From assembly GCF_016863335.1 (NCBI RefSeq), contig NZ_BOOR01000057.1, forward strand, positions 1 through 64,000: a DNA stretch of 64,000 bases, read 5' to 3'. Shown in pieces: positions 1-11,460 of this stretch. The position numbers were made by a program, and so were the translations under genes. The stretch comes from Planotetraspora thailandica. GTDB taxonomy: Bacteria > Actinomycetota > Actinomycetes > Streptosporangiales > Streptosporangiaceae. Each line of letters opens with the position of its first letter. Position 1 is the stretch's first letter. The notes beneath the pieces are model-generated. The model saw only the letters and a list, made by a program, of their open reading frames with translations. It did no database searches and was not told the origin of the DNA.

Positions 1-1
1 C

Positions 2-68
2 AGTAGCGGTACCGCCGCCAGCCCGGTGATCTTCCACTCAGACCGCGGCTGCCTGGCCGCTACACGTG
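2..68 (+). pseudogene. IS3-family transposase remnant (integrase core scrap)
   Basis: Frame 2 from the window edge reads a peptide containing VIFHSDRG, the motif around the second catalytic Asp of IS3-type (rve) integrase cores, where HSDRGxQYTS is usual. After HSDRG the expected QYTS is lost (it reads CLAATR), so homology stops about 20 bases before the next gene ends. No transposase C-terminus and no terminal repeat is visible. Either the element is truncated here or the rest lies left of the window. Only about 20 residues support the call. Confidence 0.5.
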
Positions 69-92
69 AAAGCGGGACAAGCTCACCGCGAC

Positions 93-1808
93 CTACCGGC
101 GGCGGCACACCACCAGGTACTGGTTCGGCAGCGTCTTGGGGCAGTCGTACACGTTCTTGATCTGCCTTGTCACCTTCGGGTCGATCCGCGTCAGCGGGAA
201 CCAGGAGCGTTGCAACACCGCATAGCCCGCCGGGTTATCCGTGATGCAATGGTCGTTCTCCTTGGTCGACTTAAGGTTCTTGACGTCGGGCACCAACTTC
301 ACCCGTTGCAGGAAGGTGGGGATCGGGTACCGGCACTGCGCCGGGTGCTGGACGAAGTAGGCCACGTCCCCGAAGGCGAGGTACAGCACCGGCGCGCCCT
401 CGGGGACCTCGCGGTTGACCTCGGCAGCGTCCGCTTCCCTTCCCTCGGTCAGCCTCCAATAGTCCGCGTTCGTGGACTGCACGTGCCCGCCACTTGCCAG
501 GTGCGGTGACCCGGGCCAGATAGGCGCGGCGAGGCAGACGACTCCAGCCAGGGCCACCAGGGGCACGGCTTTCTGGCGCCGCTTCGGAGTGGGAAGGGGT
601 GCCCGGCGACGGGCGACAAGCAGGTCGGCCAGCGCCGCGACGAGGGCGATGCCGACTGCCAGCCAGACCGTGCCCACGTTCACCAGCGGCTTGAGAGTGC
701 TGTCCGCGAACGGGACGAGCGCGGCCAGCAGCACTGTGACAGCGATGAGGAACAGCGGCGGCCGGCCGTGCGCGGCGTATGACCGCGCGACAGCCAGGCC
801 CCAGAGCCCCGCGGCACAGATCGGCAGCGCCGCACTGTGGTAGATGAACCAGTTCCCTTGGAAGGCCACCGCAGCGATACAGCCGAGGACGATCAGCACG
901 GCCAGCGCCGCCCATTCGGCGCGTCTACGCCGGCTGACCTGCCGGGTCAAAATCAGCACCATCACCAGCGCGGCCGGCAGCAGGGCGACGATCGGGCTGA
1001 GAAGCATTCGGTCGGCCAGATATTCGATGCTTCGGTGTAGTACGAACCCCGGGTCTAGCGCCTGCCTGGCAAGCGACGCCTTGTTCATCTGGGGCATGTC
1101 GCGTGCCCATTGCAGTTCGTGTGAGCCCGACCAGAAGCTGAAGCCGAGAAGCACCACCCCGGACACCGCTGTGGCGACGGCGAGAAGGACCGCCCGCATC
1201 CTGTCGGCGGCGAAGACCACCAGCAGCGCCATCATGGCCACGGCCGCGGTGGAGTACTTCATCATGACCGCCAGACCCAGAGGCGCGGAGGCCACGGCTG
1301 CGCCCACCCACGGCCGGTCGAACCTGAGGACCAGGGCTACGGCCAACACCGAGAGCAGTGTCGCGGTCCATTCCGGCTGCAGGTAGTCGTTGCGGGGAGC
1401 GAGCGCCAGGCACAGCGCCACCATGGCGGCCGCCAGCGTCGCGTCCCGGGGCCCGAGACGGCGCTTGAGTCCCGAACGCAGCAGCAGGCCCACGACCACG
1501 CACAGGGCGACCCCGGCCAGTCGGATGACCATCTCCCCTACCATGAGCGAGTCCGGCGTCAGCGCGTCCAGACCGGCGATGAACCAGCGGTAGAAGTACG
1601 GCCGATGGGTGAAGGTCTCCGACGGCGAGAAGCCGGCGGCCCCGCCGGTGCGCAGGCACGCAAGGACGTACCTGATGTCTCCGGTCAGTTGGGCGGTCGC
1701 CACGGAGAACCCGAGTAGTACGCATGTGACGAGTGCGGCGCTCAAGCTCGTCGGCCGGAGGAGATTGCGGGTGCCGCGAGGAAGCCTGAGGAAGCCCGAG
1801 TCGTTCAC
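93..1808 (-). CDS. Multi-pass membrane protein, GT-C glycosyltransferase-like
   Basis: A 571-residue protein with roughly ten to twelve hydrophobic segments and a C-terminal extracytoplasmic domain of about 140 residues. An early loop after the first membrane span carries THRPYFYRWF, the region where GT-C enzymes keep their acidic/polar catalytic loop, but I see no unambiguous DD or ExD catalytic motif, so the transferase role is inference. Translation starts at a GTG with no strong ribosome site; the first membrane helix follows after about 25 residues. The gene stands alone, between an IS3 scrap and a 348-base gap. It may be an uncharacterised polyprenyl-phosphate-sugar-dependent arabinosyl/mannosyltransferase relative or simply a DUF membrane protein. 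Confidence 0.6.
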   Translation of the reverse strand: MNDSGFLRLPRGTRNLLRPTSLSAALVTCVLLGFSVATAQLTGDIRYVLACLRTGGAAGFSPSETFTHRPYFYRWFIAGLDALTPDSLMVGEMVIRLAGVALCVVVGLLLRSGLKRRLGPRDATLAAAMVALCLALAPRNDYLQPEWTATLLSVLAVALVLRFDRPWVGAAVASAPLGLAVMMKYSTAAVAMMALLVVFAADRMRAVLLAVATAVSGVVLLGFSFWSGSHELQWARDMPQMNKASLARQALDPGFVLHRSIEYLADRMLLSPIVALLPAALVMVLILTRQVSRRRRAEWAALAVLIVLGCIAAVAFQGNWFIYHSAALPICAAGLWGLAVARSYAAHGRPPLFLIAVTVLLAALVPFADSTLKPLVNVGTVWLAVGIALVAALADLLVARRRAPLPTPKRRQKAVPLVALAGVVCLAAPIWPGSPHLASGGHVQSTNADYWRLTEGREADAAEVNREVPEGAPVLYLAFGDVAYFVQHPAQCRYPIPTFLQRVKLVPDVKNLKSTKENDHCITDNPAGYAVLQRSWFPLTRIDPKVTRQIKNVYDCPKTLPNQYLVVCRRR

Positions 1809-2070
1809 ACGCGGAACTTACCAGCATGGCACTATGCCCCGTTATCGGGTCTATTAGGGACATCCATGATTCACGCTTCCTTCATCAATCGTCCACTGGT
1901 GCGCTCGCATCCAGCTCAAAAGCTTTACTTCTGAGGTCCGACGCGGTTCCGGGACCCGGCACAACCGAGCGGGACCGCCTTCTTGGCCGACCAAGTACGT
2001 GATCACTCCCGACGTAGCCCTTCGCCTGGCCCACACGCGGAGCTCGCCCTTGTTCAAGTGTTGCCCAACT
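1809..2070. other. Intergenic gap with no recognised gene
   Basis: Together with the SDR leader this makes a 348-base gap between divergent genes. Reading frames here have no convincing protein character. Base composition is slightly lower in GC than the flanks. The only structured element I see is the motif at 2071-2086 described separately. Confidence 0.5.
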
Positions 2071-2086
2071 CCTGAATTGTGGATCT
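2071..2086 (+). promoter_or_regulatory. Shared upstream motif, copy 1 (before SDR gene)
   Basis: CCTGAATTGTGGATCT lies about 70 bases before the SDR start. A 15/16 identical copy (CCTGCATTGTGGATCT) lies about 57 bases before the aldo/keto reductase start at 2969-2984. Matching sequence at matching distance before two adjacent genes suggests a common operator or promoter element. Confidence 0.5.
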
Positions 2087-2156
2087 CCGTACGGATAGGG
2101 CGGAACGAAAGGAGCACACGGACGCGTCGGTCGAGACGCAGGTGGGGGCACGTTCG

Positions 2157-2930
2157 ATGAAGATCGACCTGAGTGGGCGCACCGCGCTGGTCACCGGGTC
2201 CACCTCCGGGATCGGTGAGGCCACCGCGGAGGCGCTGGCGGGTTCCGGCGCCGACGTCGTGATCAACGGCGTGAGCCCCGAGCGCGTCGCGGAGGCCGCG
2301 AAGCGGCTCGGCGTGCGCGGGATCGCCGCCGACGTCGGCACCGCGGACGGAACCGCGACGCTGACCGAGCAGCTGCCCGACGTCGACATCCTGGTCAACA
2401 ACGTGGGGATCTACACCATCCAGCCGGTGTTCGAGATCACCGACGACGAGTGGTTGCGGATCTACCAGGTCAACGTGTTGTCCGGGATACGGCTGGCGCG
2501 GCACTATGCGCCGAGGATGGTCGGCCGCGGGTGGGGTCGGGTGATCTTCGTCAGCAGCGAGGTGGGCGTCCAACCCCCGACGAACATGATCCATTATGCG
2601 ATGACGAAGACGGCACAGCTGGCGCTGTCACGCGGGATGGCCCAGCAGGTCGCCGGCACCGGGGTCACCGTGAACAGTGTCCTTCCGGGGCCGACCCTCA
2701 GCGAGGGCATACGGAAGATGTGGGCCGACCTCTATCCCGGTCTCGATCCGGCCGAGCAGGAACACAGGTTCGTCAGCCAGGGCCGCACTGCGGGTTCGCT
2801 GCTGGGCCGCCTGATCAGGCCCGAAGAGGTGGCCAACCTCATCGCGTACGTCGCGTCGGATCAGTCCTCGGCCACGACCGGCGCCGCGCTCAGCGTCGAC
2901 GGCGGCATGATCCCGACCATCCTCCCGTGA
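2157..2930 (+). CDS. SDR-family NAD(P)-dependent oxidoreductase
   Basis: A 257-residue classical short-chain dehydrogenase. The dinucleotide-binding motif TGSTSGIG is at residues 13-20, NNVG at 81-84, the catalytic Ser at about 133-134 and Y147xxxK151, so the catalytic machinery is complete. The start ATG at 2157 is preceded by GGTGGGGG and puts the Rossmann beta strand at the very N-terminus; a longer in-frame start at 2079 would add unrelated charged sequence. The next genes encode an aldose dehydrogenase-like AKR and a DapA-type aldolase, which suggests oxidation of a sugar or sugar acid, possibly in a non-phosphorylative pathway such as that for L-fucose. The substrate is not readable from the sequence. 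Confidence 0.9.
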   Translation: MKIDLSGRTALVTGSTSGIGEATAEALAGSGADVVINGVSPERVAEAAKRLGVRGIAADVGTADGTATLTEQLPDVDILVNNVGIYTIQPVFEITDDEWLRIYQVNVLSGIRLARHYAPRMVGRGWGRVIFVSSEVGVQPPTNMIHYAMTKTAQLALSRGMAQQVAGTGVTVNSVLPGPTLSEGIRKMWADLYPGLDPAEQEHRFVSQGRTAGSLLGRLIRPEEVANLIAYVASDQSSATTGAALSVDGGMIPTILP

Positions 2931-2968
2931 CTTTCATCGCCGTTGAGAACCGCCAACACGTCGCAATC

Positions 2969-2984
2969 CCTGCATTGTGGATCT
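2969..2984 (+). promoter_or_regulatory. Shared upstream motif, copy 2 (before AKR gene)
   Basis: CCTGCATTGTGGATCT, 15/16 identical to the copy at 2071-2086 and 57 bases upstream of the AKR start. A partial extra half (TTGTGGAT) follows directly at 2987-2994. It lies in the 111-base gap between the SDR and AKR genes, so the AKR probably has its own regulated promoter rather than being cotranscribed only. Confidence 0.5.
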
Positions 2985-3041
2985 TTTTGTGGATATCGCC
3001 AGGGAAGCGAAGGAACGTAACACGCAGAAAGGGTCGCCGGC

Positions 3042-4049
3042 ATGAGCATCGAGTTCCTGCCCAGCCCTCTGGGCTTCGGCAGCGCGCCGCTGGGCAACAT
3101 GTACCGGGCCATCCCGGAGGAGGAGGCCATCGCCACCGTGCAGGCCGTCTGGGACCACGGCATTCGTTACTTCGACACCGCCCCCTTCTACGGCGCGGGC
3201 CTGGCCGAGAGCCGGCTCGGACAGGTGCTCACTGCACATCCGCGCGACGAGTTCGTCCTGAGCACCAAGGTCGGCAGGCTCATCCTGGATGAGATCGAAG
3301 ACCCCGCGGCCCGTGGTCTGGGCGAGAAGGGCGGCCTTTTCGAGCACGGCCGCCCCAACAAGATCGTTTACGACTACAGCGCCGACGGCGCCCGCCGATC
3401 GATCGAGGACAGCCTTGAGCGGCTCGGCCTCGACCGCATCGACATCGTCTGGGTGCACGACGTCGCCCCCGATTTCCACGGCGACGAGTGGCCGGCCGTC
3501 TACGACCAGGCGCGCACCGGCGCCTTCCGCGCGCTGCAGCAACTCCGGGACGAGGGCGTCATCAGGGGCTGGGGCCTGGGCGTCAACCGGGTCGAGCCGC
3601 TGGAGGTCACCCTTGAGCTGGACGAGCCGCGACCGGACGCCTTCCTGCTGGCGGGGCGATACACCCTGCTGGACCACCGGCGCGCTCTGCAGCGGCTCAT
3701 GCCCGAAGCTGTAGAGCAGAACGTCGACATCGTGGTCGGCGGCCCTTACAGTTCCGGAATCACGGCCGGCGGGGACCACTTCGAATACGAGGAGGCGTCC
3801 CGAGCCGTCGTGGACAAGGTGGAGCGCATCAGGGCTCTGTGTGAGCAGTACGGCATCAGCGTCAAGGCCGCCGCGCTCCAGTTCTCCCTGGCCCATCGCG
3901 CCACCCGGGCGGTCATCCCCGGGTCCTCTCGGCCCAGCCACGCCGCCGAGGACGTCGCCGCGATCGGCGAGAAGATCCCGGTGGAGTTCTGGACGGCCCT
4001 GCGCCAGGAGAGCCTCATCGCGCCGGATGCCCCCGTGCCCGCCTCCTGA
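3042..4049 (+). CDS. Aldo/keto reductase, D-threo-aldose 1-dehydrogenase-like
   Basis: A 335-residue AKR. The catalytic set is visible: Asp45 in YFDTAPFYG, Tyr50, Lys76 in LSTKVGR and His139 in WVHDV. The opening GFGSAPLGNMYRAI and the long loop after strand 4 are typical of the subgroup that contains D-threo-aldose (L-fucose/D-arabinose) 1-dehydrogenase and pyridoxal 4-dehydrogenase, which oxidises aldoses to lactones. That fits the neighbouring SDR and keto-deoxy-sugar-type aldolase. The ATG follows AGAAAGG closely. The exact substrate is inference from subgroup resemblance and context. Confidence 0.88.
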   Translation: MSIEFLPSPLGFGSAPLGNMYRAIPEEEAIATVQAVWDHGIRYFDTAPFYGAGLAESRLGQVLTAHPRDEFVLSTKVGRLILDEIEDPAARGLGEKGGLFEHGRPNKIVYDYSADGARRSIEDSLERLGLDRIDIVWVHDVAPDFHGDEWPAVYDQARTGAFRALQQLRDEGVIRGWGLGVNRVEPLEVTLELDEPRPDAFLLAGRYTLLDHRRALQRLMPEAVEQNVDIVVGGPYSSGITAGGDHFEYEEASRAVVDKVERIRALCEQYGISVKAAALQFSLAHRATRAVIPGSSRPSHAAEDVAAIGEKIPVEFWTALRQESLIAPDAPVPAS

Positions 4050-4132
4050 CTTCCATCGGCAGCCGGCGACAAGGTGCATGAGACCGTGGTGTCCAGCGGC
4101 CTGCCGATGCAGGCACTTCAGGAAGGCGTGGC

Positions 4133-5002
4133 ATGAACCTGGGACGGAAGATCCTCACTGCGGCGCCGGTCGGTTTCGCCGCCGACGGCACCCTCGATCT
4201 GGCGGCATCGCGCCGCATCCTGCGCTTCGTCGCGGCCAGCGGAGTCGACGGTGCGTTCACCCTCGGGACGACCGGCGAGTTCCCCTCGCTCGAACGCGCA
4301 GAACGGCGTGCGCTCGTCGAACTGGGCGCGGAGGAGCTGGGCGGGGTGGAAAACGTGGTGCACGTCGGCGCGTCGAGCGCCCGCGAGGTGCTCGACCTGA
4401 TCGGGGACGCACGCGGCTGCGGCGCACGCTCGGTCGCCGCGATCACGCCGTACTACCTGCCGACGACGGACGCGGCGGTGCTGAACTTCTTCGAGCAGAT
4501 CAGCGCGGCGGCGGACGGGATGGACGTCTACGTCTACGTCTTCACCGCGCGCACGGGCGTCGTGGTCAGTGACGACCTGCTGGCTCGCATCGCCGAGCTG
4601 CCGAACGTGCGCGGCGCCAAGATCAGCGATGAGCCGCTCTCCCGGCTGGACCGTTACCGCGCCGCCGTACCAGACGACTTCGACCTGTTCGCCGGGGCGG
4701 ACGCGTTGCTGGCGGCCACTCAGGAGCACGGATTGGCCGGGGTGATCTCCAGCGTCGCCTCGGCGTTCCCCGAACCGTTCGTCCGGCTCAGATCGGCCTT
4801 GGCGCAGAGCGACTCGACCGCGGCGGAGGCGGCGCAGAAGCAGGTCGACCACGTTGTGGACCTGACCGCCGGCAACCCGGCCCGGTTGAAGGCCGCCCTG
4901 CGGATGCGCGGGATCGACGCCGGCTACACCCGCATGGCGGTGGAGCAGCCGTCGGACTCGATGCTCGCCGAGTTGCGCAGAGCGGTCGAGAAGTATGCGT
5001 GA
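4133..5002 (+). CDS. DapA/NanA-family aldolase (dihydrodipicolinate synthase-like)
   Basis: A 289-residue class I aldolase of the DHDPS/N-acetylneuraminate lyase family. It keeps the GTTGE pyruvate-binding loop, the Tyr in the YVYVFTARTG strand and the Schiff-base Lys163 in RGAKIS (close to the E. coli DapA position). Biosynthetic DapA normally has YNVPxRTG, replaced here by VFTARTG, so this is probably not the lysine-pathway enzyme but a paralogue acting on a 2-keto-3-deoxy sugar acid. It sits 83 bases after the AKR, in the same direction, which suggests cleavage or dehydration of the product of the oxidoreductases upstream. The final assignment needs substrate data. Confidence 0.85.
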   Translation: MNLGRKILTAAPVGFAADGTLDLAASRRILRFVAASGVDGAFTLGTTGEFPSLERAERRALVELGAEELGGVENVVHVGASSAREVLDLIGDARGCGARSVAAITPYYLPTTDAAVLNFFEQISAAADGMDVYVYVFTARTGVVVSDDLLARIAELPNVRGAKISDEPLSRLDRYRAAVPDDFDLFAGADALLAATQEHGLAGVISSVASAFPEPFVRLRSALAQSDSTAAEAAQKQVDHVVDLTAGNPARLKAALRMRGIDAGYTRMAVEQPSDSMLAELRRAVEKYA

Positions 5003-5185
5003 ACCACGTCAGCCCGGTCCGCGCATTCGCCGATCATCAGATGATGCCGGCCGATCGGCAGGCGCCGGATGTGGACAGCGGTTGCCTCAGCCCCTGCGCA
5101 GCTTTGGGTCGACGGGAATTGAGGGATCTGGCCAGCGGTTATGCGCGTGGTAAAGAGATTCCACACCTTGAGGTGAGTCCGATCC

Positions 5186-6562
5186 ATGGACGTGCGTTCT
5201 GACGCAACGGTGCTGTTCGGCGTGACCGGAGACCTGGTCTCCAAGAAGCTGTTCCCGGCGTTGTACGAGCTGACCCGCCGCGGCCGGCTGGACGGGCCGG
5301 TCATCGGCGTCGCCCGCTCCCCCTGGGACGACCAGCAGCTCGTCACCGCGGCTCGTAAGTCGATAACCGAGTCCGGCGGCGTGATCGATGAGGACGTCTT
5401 CGACACCCTTGCGCAGCGGTTGACCATGATCTCCGGCGATTACGCCGATCCCGCGACCTACCAGCGGCTCGCCGACGCGCTCGACAGCGCGCAGCGGCCC
5501 GTGTTCTACCTCGCCATCCCTCCGGCGGTCTTCGGCGCGGTCGTGCAGGGCATCGCCGGCGCCGGTCTGGCTGAGCGCGGCCGGGTCGTCGTGGAGAAGC
5601 CGTTCGGCCACGACCTTGCGTCCGCCCGCGCACTCAACGACACCCTGCGCGGCGTGTTCGCACCGGACCGGATCTTCCGCATCGACCACTACCTCGGCAA
5701 GGAGCCGGTCGAAGGCCTCAGCGTCTTCCGGTTCGGCAACCGGCTCTTCGAGCCGCTCTGGAACCGGGAGCACATCGACAACATCCAGGTCACCGTCGCC
5801 GAGAGCTTCGGCACGCAGGGCCGGGCGGGCTTCTACGACAAGGTAGGCGCGACGCGCGACGTGCTGCAGAACCACGTGCTGCAGATCGTCGCCCTGCTCG
5901 CGATGGAGCCGCCGGCCGGAAGCGACCCCGAAAGCTTCCGTGAGGCCGAGGTCGCGGTGCTGCGGCAGGTCGCTCCGCTCTCGCCGGACACGACCGTACG
6001 CGGGCAGTACGCCGGCTACCGCGACGAGCCGGGCGTGGCGCCGGACTCGCACGTCGATACGTTCGTCGCCACCCGGCTGACGATCGACAACCCGCGCTGG
6101 TCCGGGGTGCCGTTCTTCCTGCGCACCGGGAAGCTCCTGCCGAAGAACGCGACCGAGGTCGTCGTCGAGTTCAAGCAGCCGCAGCAGACCCTGATCCCGG
6201 CGTCCGGCTCGGTCGAGCCCGCGGCCAACCTGCTGCGTTTCCGGCTCGGGCGCGCCGACGGCATCACGATGTCCCTACAGGTCAAGAACCCGGGCGTCGA
6301 GGTGACGGGCCGGCCGGTGGATCTGTCGGTGAACTTCGGCGACGTCCTCGGACCGCGGCCCGACGCCTACGAGCGGCTTCTCGACGACGCGATGGACGGC
6401 CGGCACGTGCGCTTCGCCCGCGAGGAGCTCATCGAGCAGGAGTGGCGCATCGTCGAGCCCGTCCTCGACCTGCCCGGCGACGTCCTCACCTACCAGGAGG
6501 GGGCGTGGGGGCCGGACGAGGCGAACCTGCCCGCCCAGGGGTGGCACACGCCCATCGGCTGA
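5186..6562 (+). CDS. zwf: Glucose-6-phosphate 1-dehydrogenase
   Basis: A 458-residue enzyme that oxidises glucose 6-phosphate to 6-phosphogluconolactone with NAD(P)+. The coenzyme motif GVTGDL is at residues 12-17, the substrate/catalytic motif RIDHYLGK at 165-172, and FEPLWNREHIDNIQ and FFLRTGKLLPK follow in the usual order. The ATG at 5186 is preceded by AGGTGAG. The protein is about 40-50 residues shorter than the main actinobacterial Zwf and is not next to opcA, tal or pgl, so it may be a second isozyme tied to the sugar block rather than the central pentose-phosphate enzyme. Confidence 0.93.
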   Translation: MDVRSDATVLFGVTGDLVSKKLFPALYELTRRGRLDGPVIGVARSPWDDQQLVTAARKSITESGGVIDEDVFDTLAQRLTMISGDYADPATYQRLADALDSAQRPVFYLAIPPAVFGAVVQGIAGAGLAERGRVVVEKPFGHDLASARALNDTLRGVFAPDRIFRIDHYLGKEPVEGLSVFRFGNRLFEPLWNREHIDNIQVTVAESFGTQGRAGFYDKVGATRDVLQNHVLQIVALLAMEPPAGSDPESFREAEVAVLRQVAPLSPDTTVRGQYAGYRDEPGVAPDSHVDTFVATRLTIDNPRWSGVPFFLRTGKLLPKNATEVVVEFKQPQQTLIPASGSVEPAANLLRFRLGRADGITMSLQVKNPGVEVTGRPVDLSVNFGDVLGPRPDAYERLLDDAMDGRHVRFAREELIEQEWRIVEPVLDLPGDVLTYQEGAWGPDEANLPAQGWHTPIG

Positions 6563-6575
6563 TTACCGCCGACCC

Positions 6576-6604
6576 ACGACCCGGCGGGTGCCCCGCCGGG
6601 TCGT
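6576..6604 (+). terminator. Rho-independent-type hairpin after zwf
   Basis: A perfect 13-base stem (ACGACCCGGCGGG with its complement, 3-base loop) lies just 14 bases after the zwf stop and 16 before the end of the convergent GH3 gene. The T-tract is weak (GTTCGTTTCC). It probably separates the two convergent units. Confidence 0.75.
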
Positions 6605-6619
6605 GTTCGTTTCCTCACA

Positions 6620-9742
<3,123 letters not shown>

Positions 9743-9895
9743 GCGCATCTCCTCGTTCGGACGGGTCGCGACCCGGGGAAGCCGCGCCTGCTGAGGGGCC
9801 GTGATGCCGGGGCAGGCCGGGAGAGGCCGCGAAGGGCTTGCGGAGGGGGTCACGACATGCCGCCGCCGAAGTGCCGGTCATGTCTCGTGGAAGGT

Positions 9896-9911
9896 GGGAG
9901 AGCGCTCTCCC
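9896..9911. promoter_or_regulatory. LacI-family operator-like perfect palindrome
   Basis: GGGAGAGCGCTCTCCC is a perfect 16-bp palindrome with the central CG step typical of LacI/CebR-type operators of actinobacterial glycosidase genes (CebR consensus TGGGAGCGCTCCCA). It lies 154 bases upstream of the GH3 start. No LacI-type regulator is encoded in the window, so control would be in trans, presumably released by an oligosaccharide. Confidence 0.7.
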
Positions 9912-10272
9912 GCGAGAGTGATCGTGGTCGACACAAGTGTCAAGATGTCGGTTAGATCACCGTTGGATAACGAAGCTGGGGATGCTGTAGTTCGTGAGGA
10001 TGTCGGCGTCTTTTCCGTGGTGTTTCACATGGACTCCGATGCCGCACTGGTGATCAGCAACAGGCCGACCTTGCGGAGACGATCAGAGTCGTCCGCCACG
10101 TCCTGAGAGTTCCAATTGGGGTAGCGAACCCCTATCCGTACCGCAGTCGCGCCTTCGATCTCATAGCAGCGAAGCCCACGTCCCTCAGGCAGATCAACGT
10201 CCCGTTGCCACCAACAGGCACACGGCCTGACCCATCCCCGCGAACCATCGCCGTCTTGGTCACACGGAGGCG
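9912..10272. other. Intergenic region with a possible decayed reading frame
   Basis: The 530-base gap between the GH3 start and the next gene holds the LacI-type operator on its left. On the minus strand from about 10230 down to a TGA at 10025 a frame reads protein-like sequence (for example GLRCYEIEGATAVRIGVRYP) with visibly lower GC than the flanks. It has no acceptable start or ribosome site within itself. It may be the tail of a degraded gene. Confidence 0.3.
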
Positions 10273-10776
10273 TCACGGAGAGAGGGCCGGCGCCGGAGAA
10301 TCGGCGTTCAGGCCGATGAAGATCCCCAGACTGAGCAGCGGCGCCGTCTGCGGCGTGGCCACCGGCGCGGGCAGGATGGTGGCCTGCTCCGTCACGACCG
10401 GCTCCGGTGTCGGTGTGGATGACGGGGTGACTTCGATCGTCTTCTCCGGGGTCATCACGATGACCTTCTGCTTTATGTTGCAGACCTTGGTGTTGCGGCA
10501 CAGCGCGTTCTGCACGGCGGTCGTCCCATCCGTGGAGGAGCTCGACGTGTGCTGGTAGCCGTGATTTTCCGTGGCAACAGTGGGGCCGTCCGCACCGGTC
10601 GGGTCGCCTCCGGTGTCAGAACCCGCGGCGGTCGTACGCGGCGGCTTCGGCGTGGCCGCACCGGCGGAGATCGGAGCCACGATCGCCACGAGAGCGGCCG
10701 AGGCGGAGGCGCCGACCAGAAAACGTGTCGCGGCGCTTTTCATCCCGCGTGCCCTGCCGTCACTCTGGCACATCAT
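10273..10776 (-). CDS. Small secreted protein A with QNxLCR-C-xIKQK motif
   Basis: A 167-residue protein of unknown function. After a positively charged start comes a signal peptide (core about residues 15-40, AGAA cleavage region), then a low-complexity Thr/Ser/Gly/Asp stretch, the motif QNALCRNTKVCNIKQK (Cys93 and Cys99), and a Pro/Thr-rich tail. The same motif occurs in the neighbouring gene at 10971-11330, so the two are paralogues. The start at 10776 is chosen because GGGGGG lies six bases upstream, as it does for the paralogue; a later ATG at 10743 would also give a signal peptide. The two cysteines probably form one small disulfide loop outside the cell. The role (structural, signalling or antimicrobial) is unknown. 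Confidence 0.65.
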   Translation of the reverse strand: MMCQSDGRARGMKSAATRFLVGASASAALVAIVAPISAGAATPKPPRTTAAGSDTGGDPTGADGPTVATENHGYQHTSSSSTDGTTAVQNALCRNTKVCNIKQKVIVMTPEKTIEVTPSSTPTPEPVVTEQATILPAPVATPQTAPLLSLGIFIGLNADSPAPALSP

Positions 10777-10970
10777 CGTCCGCCCCCCGCTGAATCGGCC
10801 TCGCGATCTCAAACGACGGCCAGCTTACGAGCAGGTCAGGCGGGGGACATGCCGCTGATATGCCGGGGCGCACGTTATTGCCGCATGATTCCCAGCGCCC
10901 GGGAGACGGCTGGTGGATCACGTGCGAAGACATTGACCGCGGTGAGCAACCATTTCGGGCCGCCGCCGCG

Positions 10971-11330
10971 TCACCACCCGCGACGCGAGAGCCGCATCTT
11001 CTGCTTGATCTTGCAGAAGCGGAAGCCCTTCCTGCACAGGCCGTTCTGCGTGTTCGTGTTCTCGCTGACGCTGTTCACCTGCTGAACGCCCACGACGGTG
11101 GTCGGGCTGTTGATGGCCGGTGCGTTCTGGTTGTGCTGGCCCTGGTTGCGGCTCCACACCGGCCCGTTGCCGTTTCCGGTGCCGTGACCCTCGTTGGGGT
11201 CGGATGCCATCGCGACCTGCTGAGGTGCGGCGACGAACCCGGCGATCGCGACGACGGCCACGGTCAGCGCCGCGCGCCGCATGCCGACGACCATCGCAGC
11301 GAGCGGATTCCCCGCAAGAGAACCTCTCAT
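10971..11330 (-). CDS. Small secreted protein B, paralogue of protein A
   Basis: A 119-residue secreted protein with a signal peptide (hydrophobic core about residues 18-37), a Gly/Asn/Gln-rich middle with TTVVGVQQVNS, then TQNGLCRKGFRFCKIKQK (Cys99 and Cys106) and a short basic tail ending RRGW. The Cys motif matches protein A in order and neighbouring residues but has one extra residue between the cysteines. The start ATG is preceded by GGGGGG with eight bases spacing; a GTG three codons upstream overlaps that site. Both genes run in the same direction, 194 bases apart, so each may have its own promoter. I do not recognise the family. Confidence 0.65.
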   Translation of the reverse strand: MRGSLAGNPLAAMVVGMRRAALTVAVVAIAGFVAAPQQVAMASDPNEGHGTGNGNGPVWSRNQGQHNQNAPAINSPTTVVGVQQVNSVSENTNTQNGLCRKGFRFCKIKQKMRLSRRGW

Positions 11331-11460
11331 CGCGCGCACCCCCCAAAGGCCCAGACGTCAGTGACGTCAGGCTGCATACCCTCTGGTGGTGCGGGGACCC
11401 CCGCGCGGAGGTCTATGGCGGAGATGATTACCGGCTCTTTGTCGTGTATCCGGACGAAGA

